The notes below the pieces were generated by a model, which ran no database searches, had not been told where the DNA came from, and saw only the letters and a program-made list of their open reading frames with translations. A stretch of DNA of 64,000 nucleotides from Acidovorax sp. CF316 (GTDB lineage: Bacteria; Pseudomonadota; Gammaproteobacteria; Burkholderiales; Burkholderiaceae_C): assembly GCF_000276605.1 (NCBI RefSeq), contig NZ_AKJX01000119.1:1-64000 (forward strand), in the 5' to 3' direction. Shown one piece after another: positions 36,648 to 45,551 of the stretch. Position 1 is the first letter of the stretch. The number at the start of each line of letters is the position of its first letter. A program made the translations under genes and the position numbers.

Positions 36648-37901
36648 TCAGGCCGGTGCCAGGAAGCGCTCGGTCAGCTTGACCCAGTAGGTCGATGCCA
36701 GGGGCAGGCAGGCGTCGTTGAAGTCGTAGCCGGGGTTGTGCACCATGCAACCGCCGCTGCCGTGCGTGTCGCCCACGCCGTTGCCCACGATGAGGTAGCT
36801 GCCGGGGCACTGCTCCAGCATGAAGGAGAAGTCCTCGCTGCCGGTCAGGGGCTGCAGGTTGGGCATGATGCCGTCTTCGCCCAGCCAGTCGAGCGCGACC
36901 TGGCGTGCGAAGTCGGTGCTGGCCATGTCGTTCACCAGGGCCGGGTAGCGCCAGTGGTAGTCCACCTCGGCCTGCACGCCCAGCGTAGCGGCCTGGGCCT
37001 GCACCAGGGCGGTGATGCGCTCGCGCAGCAGGGCGCGGATCTCGGGGCGGTAGGCGCGCACCGTCAGGCGCATGAGCACGCTGCCAGGGATGACGTTGGG
37101 CGCATCCCCGCCGTGGATGGCGCCCACCGAGATGACGGCCATCTCGCGCGGGTCCACGTTGCGCGAGACGATGGTCTGCAGCGCCAGCACGATGTGCGCC
37201 GCCGCTACCACCGGGTCGGCCGCCAGGTGCGGGGCCGAGCCGTGGCCGCCCCGGCCCTTGACGGTGATGGTGACCGAGTCGGACGAGGCCATGAACGGCC
37301 CGCCCATGAAGCCGAAGGTGCCCACCGGGTGGCCGGGCATGTTGTGCAGGGCGAAGATGGCGTCGCAGGGGAACCGCTCGAACAGGCCGTCCTCGATCAT
37401 TTTGCGGCCGCCACCCAGGCCTTCTTCGGCGGGCTGAAAGATCAGGTGCAAGGTGCCGTCGAAGCTGCGCTCCTTTGCCAGGTGGCGCGCCGCCGCCAGC
37501 AGGATGGCGGTGTGGCCGTCGTGCCCGCAGGCGTGCATCTTGCCCGCGTGGGTGCTGGCATAGGGCAGGCCGGTCTCCTCGTGGATGGGCAGGGCGTCCA
37601 TGTCGGCGCGCAGGCCCAGCACGCGCGGGCTGCTGCCCAGGCGCAAGGTACCCACCACGCCGGTACCGCCCATGCCGCGGTGCACGGTGTAGCCCCATTC
37701 GGCCAGGCGCGCGGCCACCAGGTCGCCGGTGGCAAATTCCTCGAATGCGAGCTCGGGGTGGGCATGGATGTGGCGGCGCAGGGCGACCATCTCCGCCTCG
37801 ATCGCGCGGATGCCGGGCAGCACCGGGTCGGTGCGGTGTTCGTGGTCATCGCACTGGTGCTGTGGTGGTGTTGCGTTGTCTCGTTCGATGGCCTGGTTCA
37901 T
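36648..37901 (-). CDS. M20-family amidohydrolase (hippurate hydrolase type)
   Basis: About 417 residues from ATG 37901 (MNQAIERDNATPP); an in-frame ATG at 37931 is an alternative and neither has a clear ribosome site. Motifs of the M20D family are VALRRHIHAHPELAFEE, RADMDALPI, HACGHDGHTAILL (metal-binding Cys and His), FQPAEEGLGGG (catalytic Glu) and LTGSEDFSFML. Such enzymes split hippurate, N-acetyl amino acids or indole-acetyl amino acids. It diverges from the LysR gene at 38073 and is followed by the Bug gene, giving a regulator, hydrolase and binding-protein unit. Confidence 0.92.
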   Translation of the reverse strand: MNQAIERDNATPPQHQCDDHEHRTDPVLPGIRAIEAEMVALRRHIHAHPELAFEEFATGDLVAARLAEWGYTVHRGMGGTGVVGTLRLGSSPRVLGLRADMDALPIHEETGLPYASTHAGKMHACGHDGHTAILLAAARHLAKERSFDGTLHLIFQPAEEGLGGGRKMIEDGLFERFPCDAIFALHNMPGHPVGTFGFMGGPFMASSDSVTITVKGRGGHGSAPHLAADPVVAAAHIVLALQTIVSRNVDPREMAVISVGAIHGGDAPNVIPGSVLMRLTVRAYRPEIRALLRERITALVQAQAATLGVQAEVDYHWRYPALVNDMASTDFARQVALDWLGEDGIMPNLQPLTGSEDFSFMLEQCPGSYLIVGNGVGDTHGSGGCMVHNPGYDFNDACLPLASTYWVKLTERFLAPA

Positions 37902-38072
37902 GGCGGTTTCTGGTGTGCAGTTGGTGGGCAAAGTCTAGAAACCGCGCCTGCACAGCGGCAGACAGGGGCTGCCTTGCACCGCATGGCAGCGCTTGTCTTG
38001 CTGCGGTCACGGGCTTGTGCTGGGGCCGGCCGCGCGGGCGGCCAAGGGCGGCGCGCACTGATAATGGCCGCC

Positions 38073-39047
38073 ATGAAACTGCACCAGATGCGCTACATCG
38101 CCGCGGTGGCTGCGCACGGCAGCATCCGCGCGGCGGCGCGCGCCCTGGGGGTGACGCAGGCCGCCGTCACCCAGGGCATGCGCGAGCTGGAGGCGGACTG
38201 CCAGCTCGCCCTGTTCACCCGGCACAGCGGCGGCATCGGCCTCACGCCTGCGGGGCGCGACTTGGTGCAGCATGCCCAGCGCATCCTGGAGCAGATGCAC
38301 CAGGCCGAGCAGGACCTGGCGCGCCACCGCGGCGCGGGCGCGCCGCAGCGCCTGTCCATCGGCATCACGCCCTGGGTGGCGCAGACATTGCTGGCGCGCG
38401 TGCTGCCGCCCTTCCGCGCCGAGATGCCGCATGTGCAGCTGGAGCTGTATGACGGCTTCTCGGCCCTGGCCTACCCCAAGCTGCGCGAGGGCAGCCTGGA
38501 TCTGATGATCGGCCGCATCGCCGCGCCCGACGAGATGCTGGGCCTGCAGTCCACGCCGCTGTTCACCTACGAGGCCACCGTGATGGCGCGCGCCGGGCAT
38601 GCACGGGCAGGGGCCACGTCCATCCACGAACTGCTGGACCAGGACTGGGTGCTGAACTTCGGCCCCGGCGGCGAGAAGGAACTGATGGACCAGCTGTTCA
38701 CCTGCCACGGCGCCGCCGTGCCGCGCCACCACATCCACCTGGCGCAGTCGGCCTCGCTGATGCTGACCCTGGTGCAGAAGACCGACATGCTGACCTTCTG
38801 CCCCTGGCCGCTGGCCGAGACGGCCTCGCTGCGCGGCAGCATGGTGGCGCTGCAGCTGCGCGAGCAGTTCGCGCCGCGCACCGTGGGCATCATCCGGCGC
38901 AGCAACGAGACCCCCTCGCTAGCGGCGCAGCGCTTTCTGGCGCACTTTGCCGAGCAGGTGCAGGCCAGCGTGCAGTCGGACGATGCGGAGCTGCGGCGGG
39001 TGTTCTATTCGGTGGAGATGGCGAAGGGGGCGGGCACCGGGGAGTGA
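38073..39047 (+). CDS. LysR-type transcriptional regulator
   Basis: Start at 38073 (MKLHQMRYIAAVAAHGS), with an ATG three codons upstream (38064) as alternative; about 324 residues. The helix-turn-helix is GSIRAAARALGVTQAAVTQG then MRELEADCQLALFTRHSGGI, and the effector domain resembles the CbbR/TsaR type. It diverges from the M20 hydrolase and Bug-type binding-protein genes, so it likely controls them in response to their substrate. Confidence 0.9.
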   Translation: MKLHQMRYIAAVAAHGSIRAAARALGVTQAAVTQGMRELEADCQLALFTRHSGGIGLTPAGRDLVQHAQRILEQMHQAEQDLARHRGAGAPQRLSIGITPWVAQTLLARVLPPFRAEMPHVQLELYDGFSALAYPKLREGSLDLMIGRIAAPDEMLGLQSTPLFTYEATVMARAGHARAGATSIHELLDQDWVLNFGPGGEKELMDQLFTCHGAAVPRHHIHLAQSASLMLTLVQKTDMLTFCPWPLAETASLRGSMVALQLREQFAPRTVGIIRRSNETPSLAAQRFLAHFAEQVQASVQSDDAELRRVFYSVEMAKGAGTGE

Positions 39048-39164
39048 GGCAGGTCCGGCAGAAGAGGCGGTGCATTGTCCCTTTGCCGCCGATGTCATCC
39101 GCCATGGTGTTTGTCGCGTTGTCTAAGATCACGCGCAACAATGACGAGAGGGAGAAAAAGAACC

Positions 39165-39959
39165 ATGCAGACCATTGCAAAAAACCTGGCTGTGGCCGCC
39201 ATGGCGCTGTGCGCCGCTGCGGCCTGTGCCCAGCAGTCTCAGAACATGGAGGCCATGAACCGGGGCGTGTTCAGCGATGTGCCTGCGCCGCCGCTGGGCG
39301 GCAGCGTCAAGGACGCGGCGGCCAAGAAGCGCGGCAGCCTGCAGCCGGGCACCGGTGACTTCTACCGCTTTGCCAAGATCGAGGCCTCCCCGGTCAGCCA
39401 GGAGGCGAGTCCGATGGACCTGCGGCGCTGGACGCTGTCTGCCCTGGTGAGCAAGGCTACAGGCGAGGTCGAGTTCTACCTGCACTATTACGAGATCTAC
39501 CGCGCCAGCTCCTGGAAGGCGTTTTCCGCCGCGCAGACGGACGCGGGCGAGAACCTCAAGCTCGGCCGCATCGGCGCCCGGGTGGTGTCGTGCCGCAGCG
39601 GCTGCTCTTACGCGGAAGAGCTGTTCATCGACCTCGCCCCGGGCACCGTGGAGCGCGCCCGCACGCAGCCCTTGCGGATACAGCTGTCGGGCCTGGGCGC
39701 AAACGCCACCCTGGTCGAGGTTGGGGCGCAGGCGGTGAACGACCTGGTGGCCAAGGCCGAGCTGGAAGCGATGAAGTACCGCAAGGCGGGGGCTTCGGCC
39801 GGGGTAGTTCCCGCGCTCGCGTCTGAACCTTCCATGCCGGCTGCGGCAACCCCGGCCCTGGTGGCCGATGAGCTGCAAAAGCTCGCCAGGCTCAGGGCCG
39901 CTGGCACCATCACCGAGCAGGAGTTCCAGGGCCTCAAGGCGAAGCTGCTGGCGAGGTGA
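39165..39959 (+). CDS. Exported protein with C-terminal SHOCT domain
   Basis: 264 residues from ATG 39165, with GGGAG upstream. A signal peptide (LAVAAMALCAAAACAQ) is followed by a beta-rich domain of about 180 residues containing paired Cys (VVSCRSGCSYAEE). A linker leads to a typical SHOCT ending (DELQKLARLRAAGTITEQEF, then QGLKAKLLAR). SHOCT is a short oligomerisation motif found at protein ends. The main domain is not one I can name. The 73 bp that follow hold only the leader of the RTX gene. Confidence 0.8.
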   Translation: MQTIAKNLAVAAMALCAAAACAQQSQNMEAMNRGVFSDVPAPPLGGSVKDAAAKKRGSLQPGTGDFYRFAKIEASPVSQEASPMDLRRWTLSALVSKATGEVEFYLHYYEIYRASSWKAFSAAQTDAGENLKLGRIGARVVSCRSGCSYAEELFIDLAPGTVERARTQPLRIQLSGLGANATLVEVGAQAVNDLVAKAELEAMKYRKAGASAGVVPALASEPSMPAAATPALVADELQKLARLRAAGTITEQEFQGLKAKLLAR

Positions 39960-40032
39960 GCCGCCGCCAGCGTGCGGCCGGCCCCGATTTCCCTGAATTT
40001 CTTTTTTGTCTGATTGGATGGAGAGCTCCCCC

Positions 40033-41661
40033 ATGGCGTCTTATTACTTCGGTCTGGATGGTCTGAGTGATCTGTCTGCACCCTCCAGGGCGTCGGCCAA
40101 TACCATGGTGTTCGTCCCCGAGACGCACAACCTGGGCGTTCTCCTGGGGTACGAGCTCACGTCCACGGTGCGCCTATATGAACCGGACTTCACCCAATCG
40201 TCCATCTACCAGTTCACGGCCAAGGCGGGTGCCACCTACCACATCCACAGCACGTCCTTCTTCGAGCCCTGGATCAAGCTGTACGACCAGAATGGCAAGC
40301 CGGTTGCCCGTGGAGACCTCACGGACGACTGGTACTCGGGTTCCTCCTCCTACGATTCCATCAGCGGGTGGAAGGCCCCTTACGACGGCGTGTTCTACAT
40401 CGATCCGGGCTGGGACAGGGGGGTTGCGCAAGGCCACCGAAGCACCAGCCTGACGGTGGACGAAGATACCGACTCGTCCGGCTGGAACACGTCCCCGGCG
40501 CCCGCACCCGCACCCGCGCCCGCGCCAGCACCGGTGGTCGCGGCCCTGCCGCCCGTGCTGATGGCACCTGCGCCGCGCCCCGATGCCACCTCGCCCGCAG
40601 CCGGCGCCGTCCATGGAACGGATGCGGCGGACACGCTTGCCGGTGGCAACGGCATGGACCTGATTTACGGCGGCAACGGCAATGACATGGTGACCGCCGG
40701 CGCGGGAAACGACTTCGTGCGCGGTGGCGGTGGCAACGACAGGCTCAACGGTGGCCCGGGCATCGACACTGCGCAGTATGCGGGTGCCTATTCGGCCTAT
40801 ACCGTGACCGTGGACCGTTCCGCCAACACCATCCGGGTGGCGCACAACGCGGGCGGTGCCGACGGCACCGACGTGACCTCGAACTTCGAGTTCTACCAGT
40901 TCGGCGACAGGATCGTCCCCGCATCGCAGCTGTGGCTGCTCAACGCCCCGCAGATCAAGGGGACGGATGCCAGCGACACGCAGGAGGGAACGGCTGCGGC
41001 AGACATCATCCTGCCGGGCAAGGGGAACAACCAGGCGCTTGGCAATGGCGGCAATGACCTGATCGTGGCCAGCCTGGGCAGCAGCAACTCTGCCGAAGGC
41101 GGAGACGGCATCGATACCCTGTTCATCGATACCGCCTCTGCCAACGTCACGGTCACCAAGTACCCTGCCCACTGGGCGGAAGCCAAGATCTCTGTGGAGC
41201 AGAACAATGTGCTGGACGATGACATGGAGCGCGTCCAGTTGAAGGACAAGTACTTCGTGCTGGACCTCGACCCCGGCACCAATGGGAACAAGGCCGCCCT
41301 GCTGGCCTATACCCTCAAGGGCCCGGCGGGGCTCAGGGATGGCGATCTGATCGCCAAGACACTGCTGCCCCTGTTCGACAGCGGTTTCTCGGTGGCCGAC
41401 GTGAGCTCCTACCTCATCGACTCGGGCTACATGGCGGGACTGGCTGGCGGTGCATCGAACGCGCAGTTCGTCGCCACGCTGTTCAAGGCCGTCACCGGGA
41501 TCAGCGCCGACAGCGCCACCGTGGCCACCTTCGAGGCGCTGATCACGAGCGGGGCCTACACGCAGGCCACGATGCTGGCCGGCGTGGCCCAGCTGGAGCT
41601 GGTGGGCACGGCCGCCAACCTGCCGCAGTACGCCAGCACCGGCTTGGCGTTGGGCATCTGA
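40033..41661 (+). CDS. RTX-repeat protein, probable type I secretion substrate
   Basis: Start placed at 40033 (MASYYFGLDGLSD), with GGAG nine bases upstream; ATG 40018 is an alternative. About 542 residues. The N-terminal beta domain (YQFTAKAGATYHIHSTSF, WIKLYDQNGKPVARGD) resembles a PPC-like module. A (Pro-Ala)n linker leads to calcium-binding nonapeptides (GGNGMDLIYGGNGNDMVTAG, GGGGNDRLNGGPGID) and a degenerate second cluster. The end (GASNAQFVATLFKAVTGISA, EALITSGAYTQATMLAGVAQ) resembles DUF4214. There is no N-terminal signal, as expected for type I secretion. No ABC/HlyD genes lie nearby, so the exporter is elsewhere. Its role is likely adhesin or surface-layer-like. Confidence 0.82.
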   Translation: MASYYFGLDGLSDLSAPSRASANTMVFVPETHNLGVLLGYELTSTVRLYEPDFTQSSIYQFTAKAGATYHIHSTSFFEPWIKLYDQNGKPVARGDLTDDWYSGSSSYDSISGWKAPYDGVFYIDPGWDRGVAQGHRSTSLTVDEDTDSSGWNTSPAPAPAPAPAPAPVVAALPPVLMAPAPRPDATSPAAGAVHGTDAADTLAGGNGMDLIYGGNGNDMVTAGAGNDFVRGGGGNDRLNGGPGIDTAQYAGAYSAYTVTVDRSANTIRVAHNAGGADGTDVTSNFEFYQFGDRIVPASQLWLLNAPQIKGTDASDTQEGTAAADIILPGKGNNQALGNGGNDLIVASLGSSNSAEGGDGIDTLFIDTASANVTVTKYPAHWAEAKISVEQNNVLDDDMERVQLKDKYFVLDLDPGTNGNKAALLAYTLKGPAGLRDGDLIAKTLLPLFDSGFSVADVSSYLIDSGYMAGLAGGASNAQFVATLFKAVTGISADSATVATFEALITSGAYTQATMLAGVAQLELVGTAANLPQYASTGLALGI

Positions 41662-41848
41662 TCACCGGTGCAGGGTCGCCACCGGGACCGGGCTGGCCAT
41701 TGATTGATTGCAGCGGCCCCACCTGCCCCTATGATCCAGGGATGGCAGAAGTTTGCATTTTCCACTCCACAGACCGTTGCACAGTGCCCTCACCGTGCGC
41801 AGGGGATGGAATGCTGCCAGCGCAAGAGAAGAGGGCGGACACCTAGCC

Positions 41849-42361
41849 ATGCCGTCCCCGGTACCCCCCGTGGTGCCCAAGCGTCTCAGTACCTTCCCGA
41901 CGTTGTGGGCGTTTCTGTTCAGCCGCAGGCGCTTTGCCGACATGGCGGCCGCGCACGACCTGGCCATCATCATCCAGCCGGCGGACCAGCTCGCGCGCTA
42001 CAAGGCGGGCGGGTGGAGCACCGGCACCGAGCTGGAGGCCCTGCGCCAGGCGTCGCTGGAGCGCCTGTTGCGCACGCGCGCGCAGTTCTGGCGTGCGGGC
42101 CTGGCCATCGTGGGCGTGTTCATGCTGCTGGTCATCATGTACTCGGGCCTGGGTCGGCCGCTGGAACTGGAGTTCCCGAACGACATGGGCAAGGTCCTGG
42201 CCGCCCTGGGCGCCATCTTCGCCACCTGGGGCTCGGTGATCCAGCTCACGGGCGTGGAGTCGTGGTCCGGCGAAAGCGCGGACGAAAAGCTGCGCAGCAT
42301 GTTGTTCCAGGCCATGTTCGTGCTGGGCGGGACATTTGCGCTGATCGGGGTGCTGTGGTGA
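41849..42361 (+). CDS. Small inner-membrane protein of unknown function
   Basis: 170 residues from ATG 41849 (MPSPVPPVVPKRL). An N-terminal cytoplasmic part (FADMAAAHDLAIIIQPADQL) is followed by three hydrophobic segments (AGLAIVGVFMLLVIMYSG, KVLAALGAIFATWGSVIQL, FQAMFVLGGTFALIGVLW). No family recognised. It ends 32 bp before the terminator at 42394, which may serve it. The 187 bp upstream show no other gene. Confidence 0.72.
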   Translation: MPSPVPPVVPKRLSTFPTLWAFLFSRRRFADMAAAHDLAIIIQPADQLARYKAGGWSTGTELEALRQASLERLLRTRAQFWRAGLAIVGVFMLLVIMYSGLGRPLELEFPNDMGKVLAALGAIFATWGSVIQLTGVESWSGESADEKLRSMLFQAMFVLGGTFALIGVLW

Positions 42362-42393
42362 GGCGCGACCGTTGGTGACCTCCGCCCTCCAGT

Positions 42394-42417
42394 AGCCCGC
42401 CCAGTGCGGGCTTTTTT
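42394..42417 (+). terminator. Intrinsic terminator with phage-like GCCCGC stem
   Basis: Stem AGCCCGC / GCGGGCT with loop CCAGT, then five T. It closes the membrane-protein gene at 41849 and marks the left limit of the phage-derived block. The terminator at 45879 has nearly the same stem and loop. Confidence 0.88.
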
Positions 42418-42474
42418 CTGGAAGTTGTTTCGCCCAGGTCGGAGGGCTTGTGGCAAAGCGGGATCGTGGCCTTC

Positions 42475-42484
42475 GCATATATGC
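42475..42484 (+). promoter_or_regulatory. GCATATATGC palindrome upstream of the second polyvalent gene
   Basis: The same decamer as at 7189 and 45973, ending 73 nt before the ATG at 42558. The matching 72-nt distance at 7116 suggests a defined leader. The role is inferred. Confidence 0.5.
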
Positions 42485-42557
42485 AGATCCTATGCGGCCG
42501 ACCGGTCCCTGAGGACAGTGGCAGTCCGATCCACTCATCCTTGCCCGAGGGCCGCTG

Positions 42558-45050
42558 ATGAACCTTTTCAAGCTGGCCTGGCCTGGTGCTGCGGATGACC
42601 AGGAAGATATGTCCGAGCAGCAGGTCATCACTTCAGCACAGGCCTGGCGCGGAGCAGGTGGGGGCAGAGGGGCCACTTCTGGCATGCGGCTTGATACCGA
42701 CAGCGGCCAGCGCGAATGGGCGGTGGAGCAAGAAGTGCAGCGGCTTGCAGCGATCAACCCTGCCAGCCGCGAGAGGCTGCGCGCGCTGGCGCAGTTCAAT
42801 CTGTCCCAGCCTGTCATCGAGCCAAAGCCTGTGGACCGGGAGGCGCAATACATGGCACGGGGCTATGCGTCCGCCGATGCCGCTGCCAACGCACAGTTCG
42901 ACGCCAACCTGGAACAGCGCCTGAATGCGCGGGCGCACAAGGCGCGCCCCGACGCCGCCACCGGCGAGCGCATCGTGCAGCGCTACAACCCGAATTCCGA
43001 GCGCGAGCGCGTGGTCGCCGAAGCAAAGGAAATGCATGCGCTGCGCGCCGATGCCCGACAGCGCGCTGCGGCGCAGGAGATGCCCTCTGTGGTGCGGGGC
43101 CTGGCGCAGGGGGCGGCCGGACTCTATGCCACCTCCATGGGGGCGTTTGGCTTGGCGGGCGAGTTGACCGGAAATGAAGATCTGCGCGACTGGGGCCTGG
43201 AGGGGTACCGGGAGACCATGCGCGGCGTCAACAACATCCGCCATGCGCCGACCTTCACCGGCATTCGCAGCACGGGCGATGCGGTGGAGTGGGCGCTGGA
43301 GAACAGCGGCTATGCGGGCTTTCAGGCGGCGACCACCATCCTCTCGGCAGGCATGGGCGGCCTGATCGCCAACACCGTGGGCAAGAAGGCGCTGGGAGAG
43401 GCGGTCGGTATTGCCTTGAACAGCACGGTGCAGACTTTCGGTTCGGTCTATGGCGAAGCGGCCGAGGAGGCGCGCAGGAGCGGCAAGCCACTCGATCTGC
43501 CCACGATGCTGGCCGGTGCCACGGTCTCCACCGCCATCGACACGCTTGCGGACAGGATCGGCCTGAACGCTCTGAGCACCCAGACATTCAAAGGCAACGC
43601 GCTGGAACGCCTGGGCAAGTCCGTGGGCACCCAGATGGCTGTGCAGGGGGGCACCGAAGCCGCACAACGCGTACCCGAAGAATTGGGCGCTGGCCGAGAT
43701 CCGCTTCGTAAGGGAACTGGCGCCCAGTATGTGGATGACTTCGCAGCCGGTGCCCTGTTCGGCGCCCACGCTGGCACGGTAGGCGGCTTGCGCGGCGGTG
43801 AACCAACGGGAGCGTCAGCCCAGCCTGGAACACACAGGGCCGATGTGCCACTGGTTGGGGAGCAGCACACCACGCCGACCCCACCAGTGCATGCCGAACA
43901 GGCTTCTGCATTGCCTGAGGACTACTTGCCCGTGCCCTCCGACCTGCCGCCTGATCGCGCTCTGGGCGGGGCCGAGCGCGCGAACCCGCCAGCGGCGCAA
44001 GCGGGCTCTGAGCGTGCGATGGTAAGCGAGCCTGCCGCGCACATGGCACAGGCAACAATGGATCCTCAGGGGGGTGCAGCGCAAGCCGAGCCGGCTCAGG
44101 AAGTGGCCCAACCTATGGCCGCTGCTGTCCTGCGGATGGACACGCAGCCCACTGGGACGCTGGCCGTGACGGGAGATCCGGCGCTCATCCGCGACGCATT
44201 GCTGCAGGCGGGTGTTGTTGCTGAGGACATCTTTCCAGGATCGCAAGGCGCTTTGGTGGCGCCCCGAAGTGCCGAGCGCGCCTGGGGGACATTGTCGCCC
44301 CTTGCGCAGGCTCTGGACGCAGGTTCAGGGCGCCAGGGGCCTGTCTTGCCGGTCGCATCCCCTGCCTTGACTCCTTCGCATCCGGGAATGGTTTTGTTGG
44401 ATGGAGGCTCGCTGGCGGTAACGGGCGGTGATCCTGCCGAAATTGTGGATCAACTCCTTCGGGCTGGGATCGCAGAGACTGAGCGGCTGCAAATTCCAGG
44501 AGGGGTGCTGGTGCCGCCAGGCAGTGTCCAGAAAGTGCTGCAGATTTTCTCGGCTACAGGTGCTGAAAAGCTTGTGCCAGCGCGCTCTGGTTTTCACAAT
44601 GGTGCACAGGCATTCGATGGGCCGCCTGCCTGGCCCATGCATGCATTGCCGCCAGGGCCGGTTTTTGCGAATCGATTTCCCGACGACGCAAGAGAGCTTC
44701 GCGATATGCCGGTCTTGACGACAGACCAAGCGTTGAGAATGCCTGCAAATGTTCTCTATGTGGTCAAGGAAAATGGTGCGTTGATCATGGCGCGCAAACC
44801 GCACGATCCGGGAGGTTTTGGCCATGTTGATCTGGCACGAGGAGAAAAGGTCATTGCCGCCGGTGAAGCCAAGGTGCTGTGGGGAACTGTCAAGTACATC
44901 GATAACGCATCAGGCCACTACCTCCCCAACGGAGACGCAGCGGCGGCGGCCGCAGTCAAGGCCTTTCGAAACCATGGCTTCCAAGTTTCTGATGAAAGAT
45001 ACATCAACAAAATCTTTGACTTCAAGAGCAGGAAATGGGTGAAGAAATGA
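42558..45050 (+). CDS. Phage polyvalent protein with C-terminal toxin-like domain
   Basis: 830 residues, starting MNLFKLAWPG like the giant protein at 7116 (MNLYQLASQD); GAGG lies 7 nt upstream. Residues 150-410 are the phage helical region (VVRGLAQGAAGLYATSMGAF, ALNSTVQTFGSVYGEAAEEA). A disordered Pro/Ala-rich linker carries two copies of the repeat module (residues 533 and 617). From about residue 700 the composition changes and the DNA drops to about 50% GC. The end has VLYVVKENGALIMARKPHD and DNASGHYLPNGDAA (782-795), a GHYxP motif I associate with C-terminal toxin domains of polymorphic toxins. The family is not named and activity is inference. Its stop overlaps the next start as ATGA, as for toxin-immunity pairs. 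Confidence 0.8.
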   Translation: MNLFKLAWPGAADDQEDMSEQQVITSAQAWRGAGGGRGATSGMRLDTDSGQREWAVEQEVQRLAAINPASRERLRALAQFNLSQPVIEPKPVDREAQYMARGYASADAAANAQFDANLEQRLNARAHKARPDAATGERIVQRYNPNSERERVVAEAKEMHALRADARQRAAAQEMPSVVRGLAQGAAGLYATSMGAFGLAGELTGNEDLRDWGLEGYRETMRGVNNIRHAPTFTGIRSTGDAVEWALENSGYAGFQAATTILSAGMGGLIANTVGKKALGEAVGIALNSTVQTFGSVYGEAAEEARRSGKPLDLPTMLAGATVSTAIDTLADRIGLNALSTQTFKGNALERLGKSVGTQMAVQGGTEAAQRVPEELGAGRDPLRKGTGAQYVDDFAAGALFGAHAGTVGGLRGGEPTGASAQPGTHRADVPLVGEQHTTPTPPVHAEQASALPEDYLPVPSDLPPDRALGGAERANPPAAQAGSERAMVSEPAAHMAQATMDPQGGAAQAEPAQEVAQPMAAAVLRMDTQPTGTLAVTGDPALIRDALLQAGVVAEDIFPGSQGALVAPRSAERAWGTLSPLAQALDAGSGRQGPVLPVASPALTPSHPGMVLLDGGSLAVTGGDPAEIVDQLLRAGIAETERLQIPGGVLVPPGSVQKVLQIFSATGAEKLVPARSGFHNGAQAFDGPPAWPMHALPPGPVFANRFPDDARELRDMPVLTTDQALRMPANVLYVVKENGALIMARKPHDPGGFGHVDLARGEKVIAAGEAKVLWGTVKYIDNASGHYLPNGDAAAAAAVKAFRNHGFQVSDERYINKIFDFKSRKWVKK
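44154..44297 (+). repeat. Repeat module copy 1 in the toxin-tipped protein
   Basis: GTLAVTGDPALIRDALLQAG then GSQGALVAPRSAERAWGTL. It matches the giant-protein repeats (GTLMVKGD ... LRxGGV ... GVLVGLDQ) in spacing and key Gly, Val and Asp positions. Confidence 0.7.
44406..44550 (+). repeat. Repeat module copy 2 in the toxin-tipped protein
   Basis: GSLAVTGGDPAEIVDQLLRA then GGVLVPPGSVQKVLQIF. One extra Gly precedes the Asp. It precedes the toxin-like C-terminal domain by about 40 residues. Confidence 0.7.
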
Positions 45051-45463
45051 ATGATCTCATCGTCGAAAATTTCAATACGTTGTGTCAAAAATTCCGCTCT
45101 GTGAACTACGCTGAAACCGGCGAAGATGAGATGGAGCCTTTGTACGAGGAACTGCTAGGTCTTTTGCAGCGTAACGCTCAGCACCGCCAGCAGTTGGCGC
45201 AGCTCCTTATGGACGACATCCGTCGGCAGCGGTATGGCGGGCGGCAGGGCGAGATATGCTTTTCGGATACCGCCATAGGGTATTGCATGCGAGAACTTCG
45301 TTGGCCGGAAATCCTGGCGTTTGCTCAGCAGGAGAATTTCGAGTTCCACTCCAGAAAGATGTCAACCGCCTTGCATAGCATTTTGGAGGCCTACGACGAT
45401 GAATGGCCAGATGCAGTATTTTTTCGTCGCTTCGGTGGCGGCAGGGATGCTTTGGGCGGTTGA
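45047..45463 (+). CDS. Probable immunity protein for the adjacent toxin-like domain
   Basis: 138 residues from ATG 45047 (MNDLIVENFNTL), overlapping the previous stop by ATGA; an in-frame ATG at 45035 is less likely because it lacks this coupling. The protein is small, acidic and mostly helical, with no signal or membrane segment (CQKFRSVNYAETGEDEMEPL, YCMRELRWPEILAFAQQENF). Local GC is low (43% in bases 45061-45120 by count) against about two thirds in the capsid genes. The immunity role is inferred from position, size and coupling, as I do not recognise the family. Confidence 0.65.
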   Translation: MNDLIVENFNTLCQKFRSVNYAETGEDEMEPLYEELLGLLQRNAQHRQQLAQLLMDDIRRQRYGGRQGEICFSDTAIGYCMRELRWPEILAFAQQENFEFHSRKMSTALHSILEAYDDEWPDAVFFRRFGGGRDALGG

Positions 45464-45551
45464 GTTTTCTGATTTGTGATCGCCCGATTTTGGAGTGTCC
45501 TGTGCCCAGGGGCAATTTCGTCTGCACCCGATAAACCCAAGTAGGATTGAG

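Noticed and set aside
43788-44150. Low-complexity Pro/Ala/Gln segment in the toxin-tipped protein as a separate gene boundary
   Set aside because: There is no stop or new start. Such linkers are normal in polyvalent and polymorphic toxin proteins.
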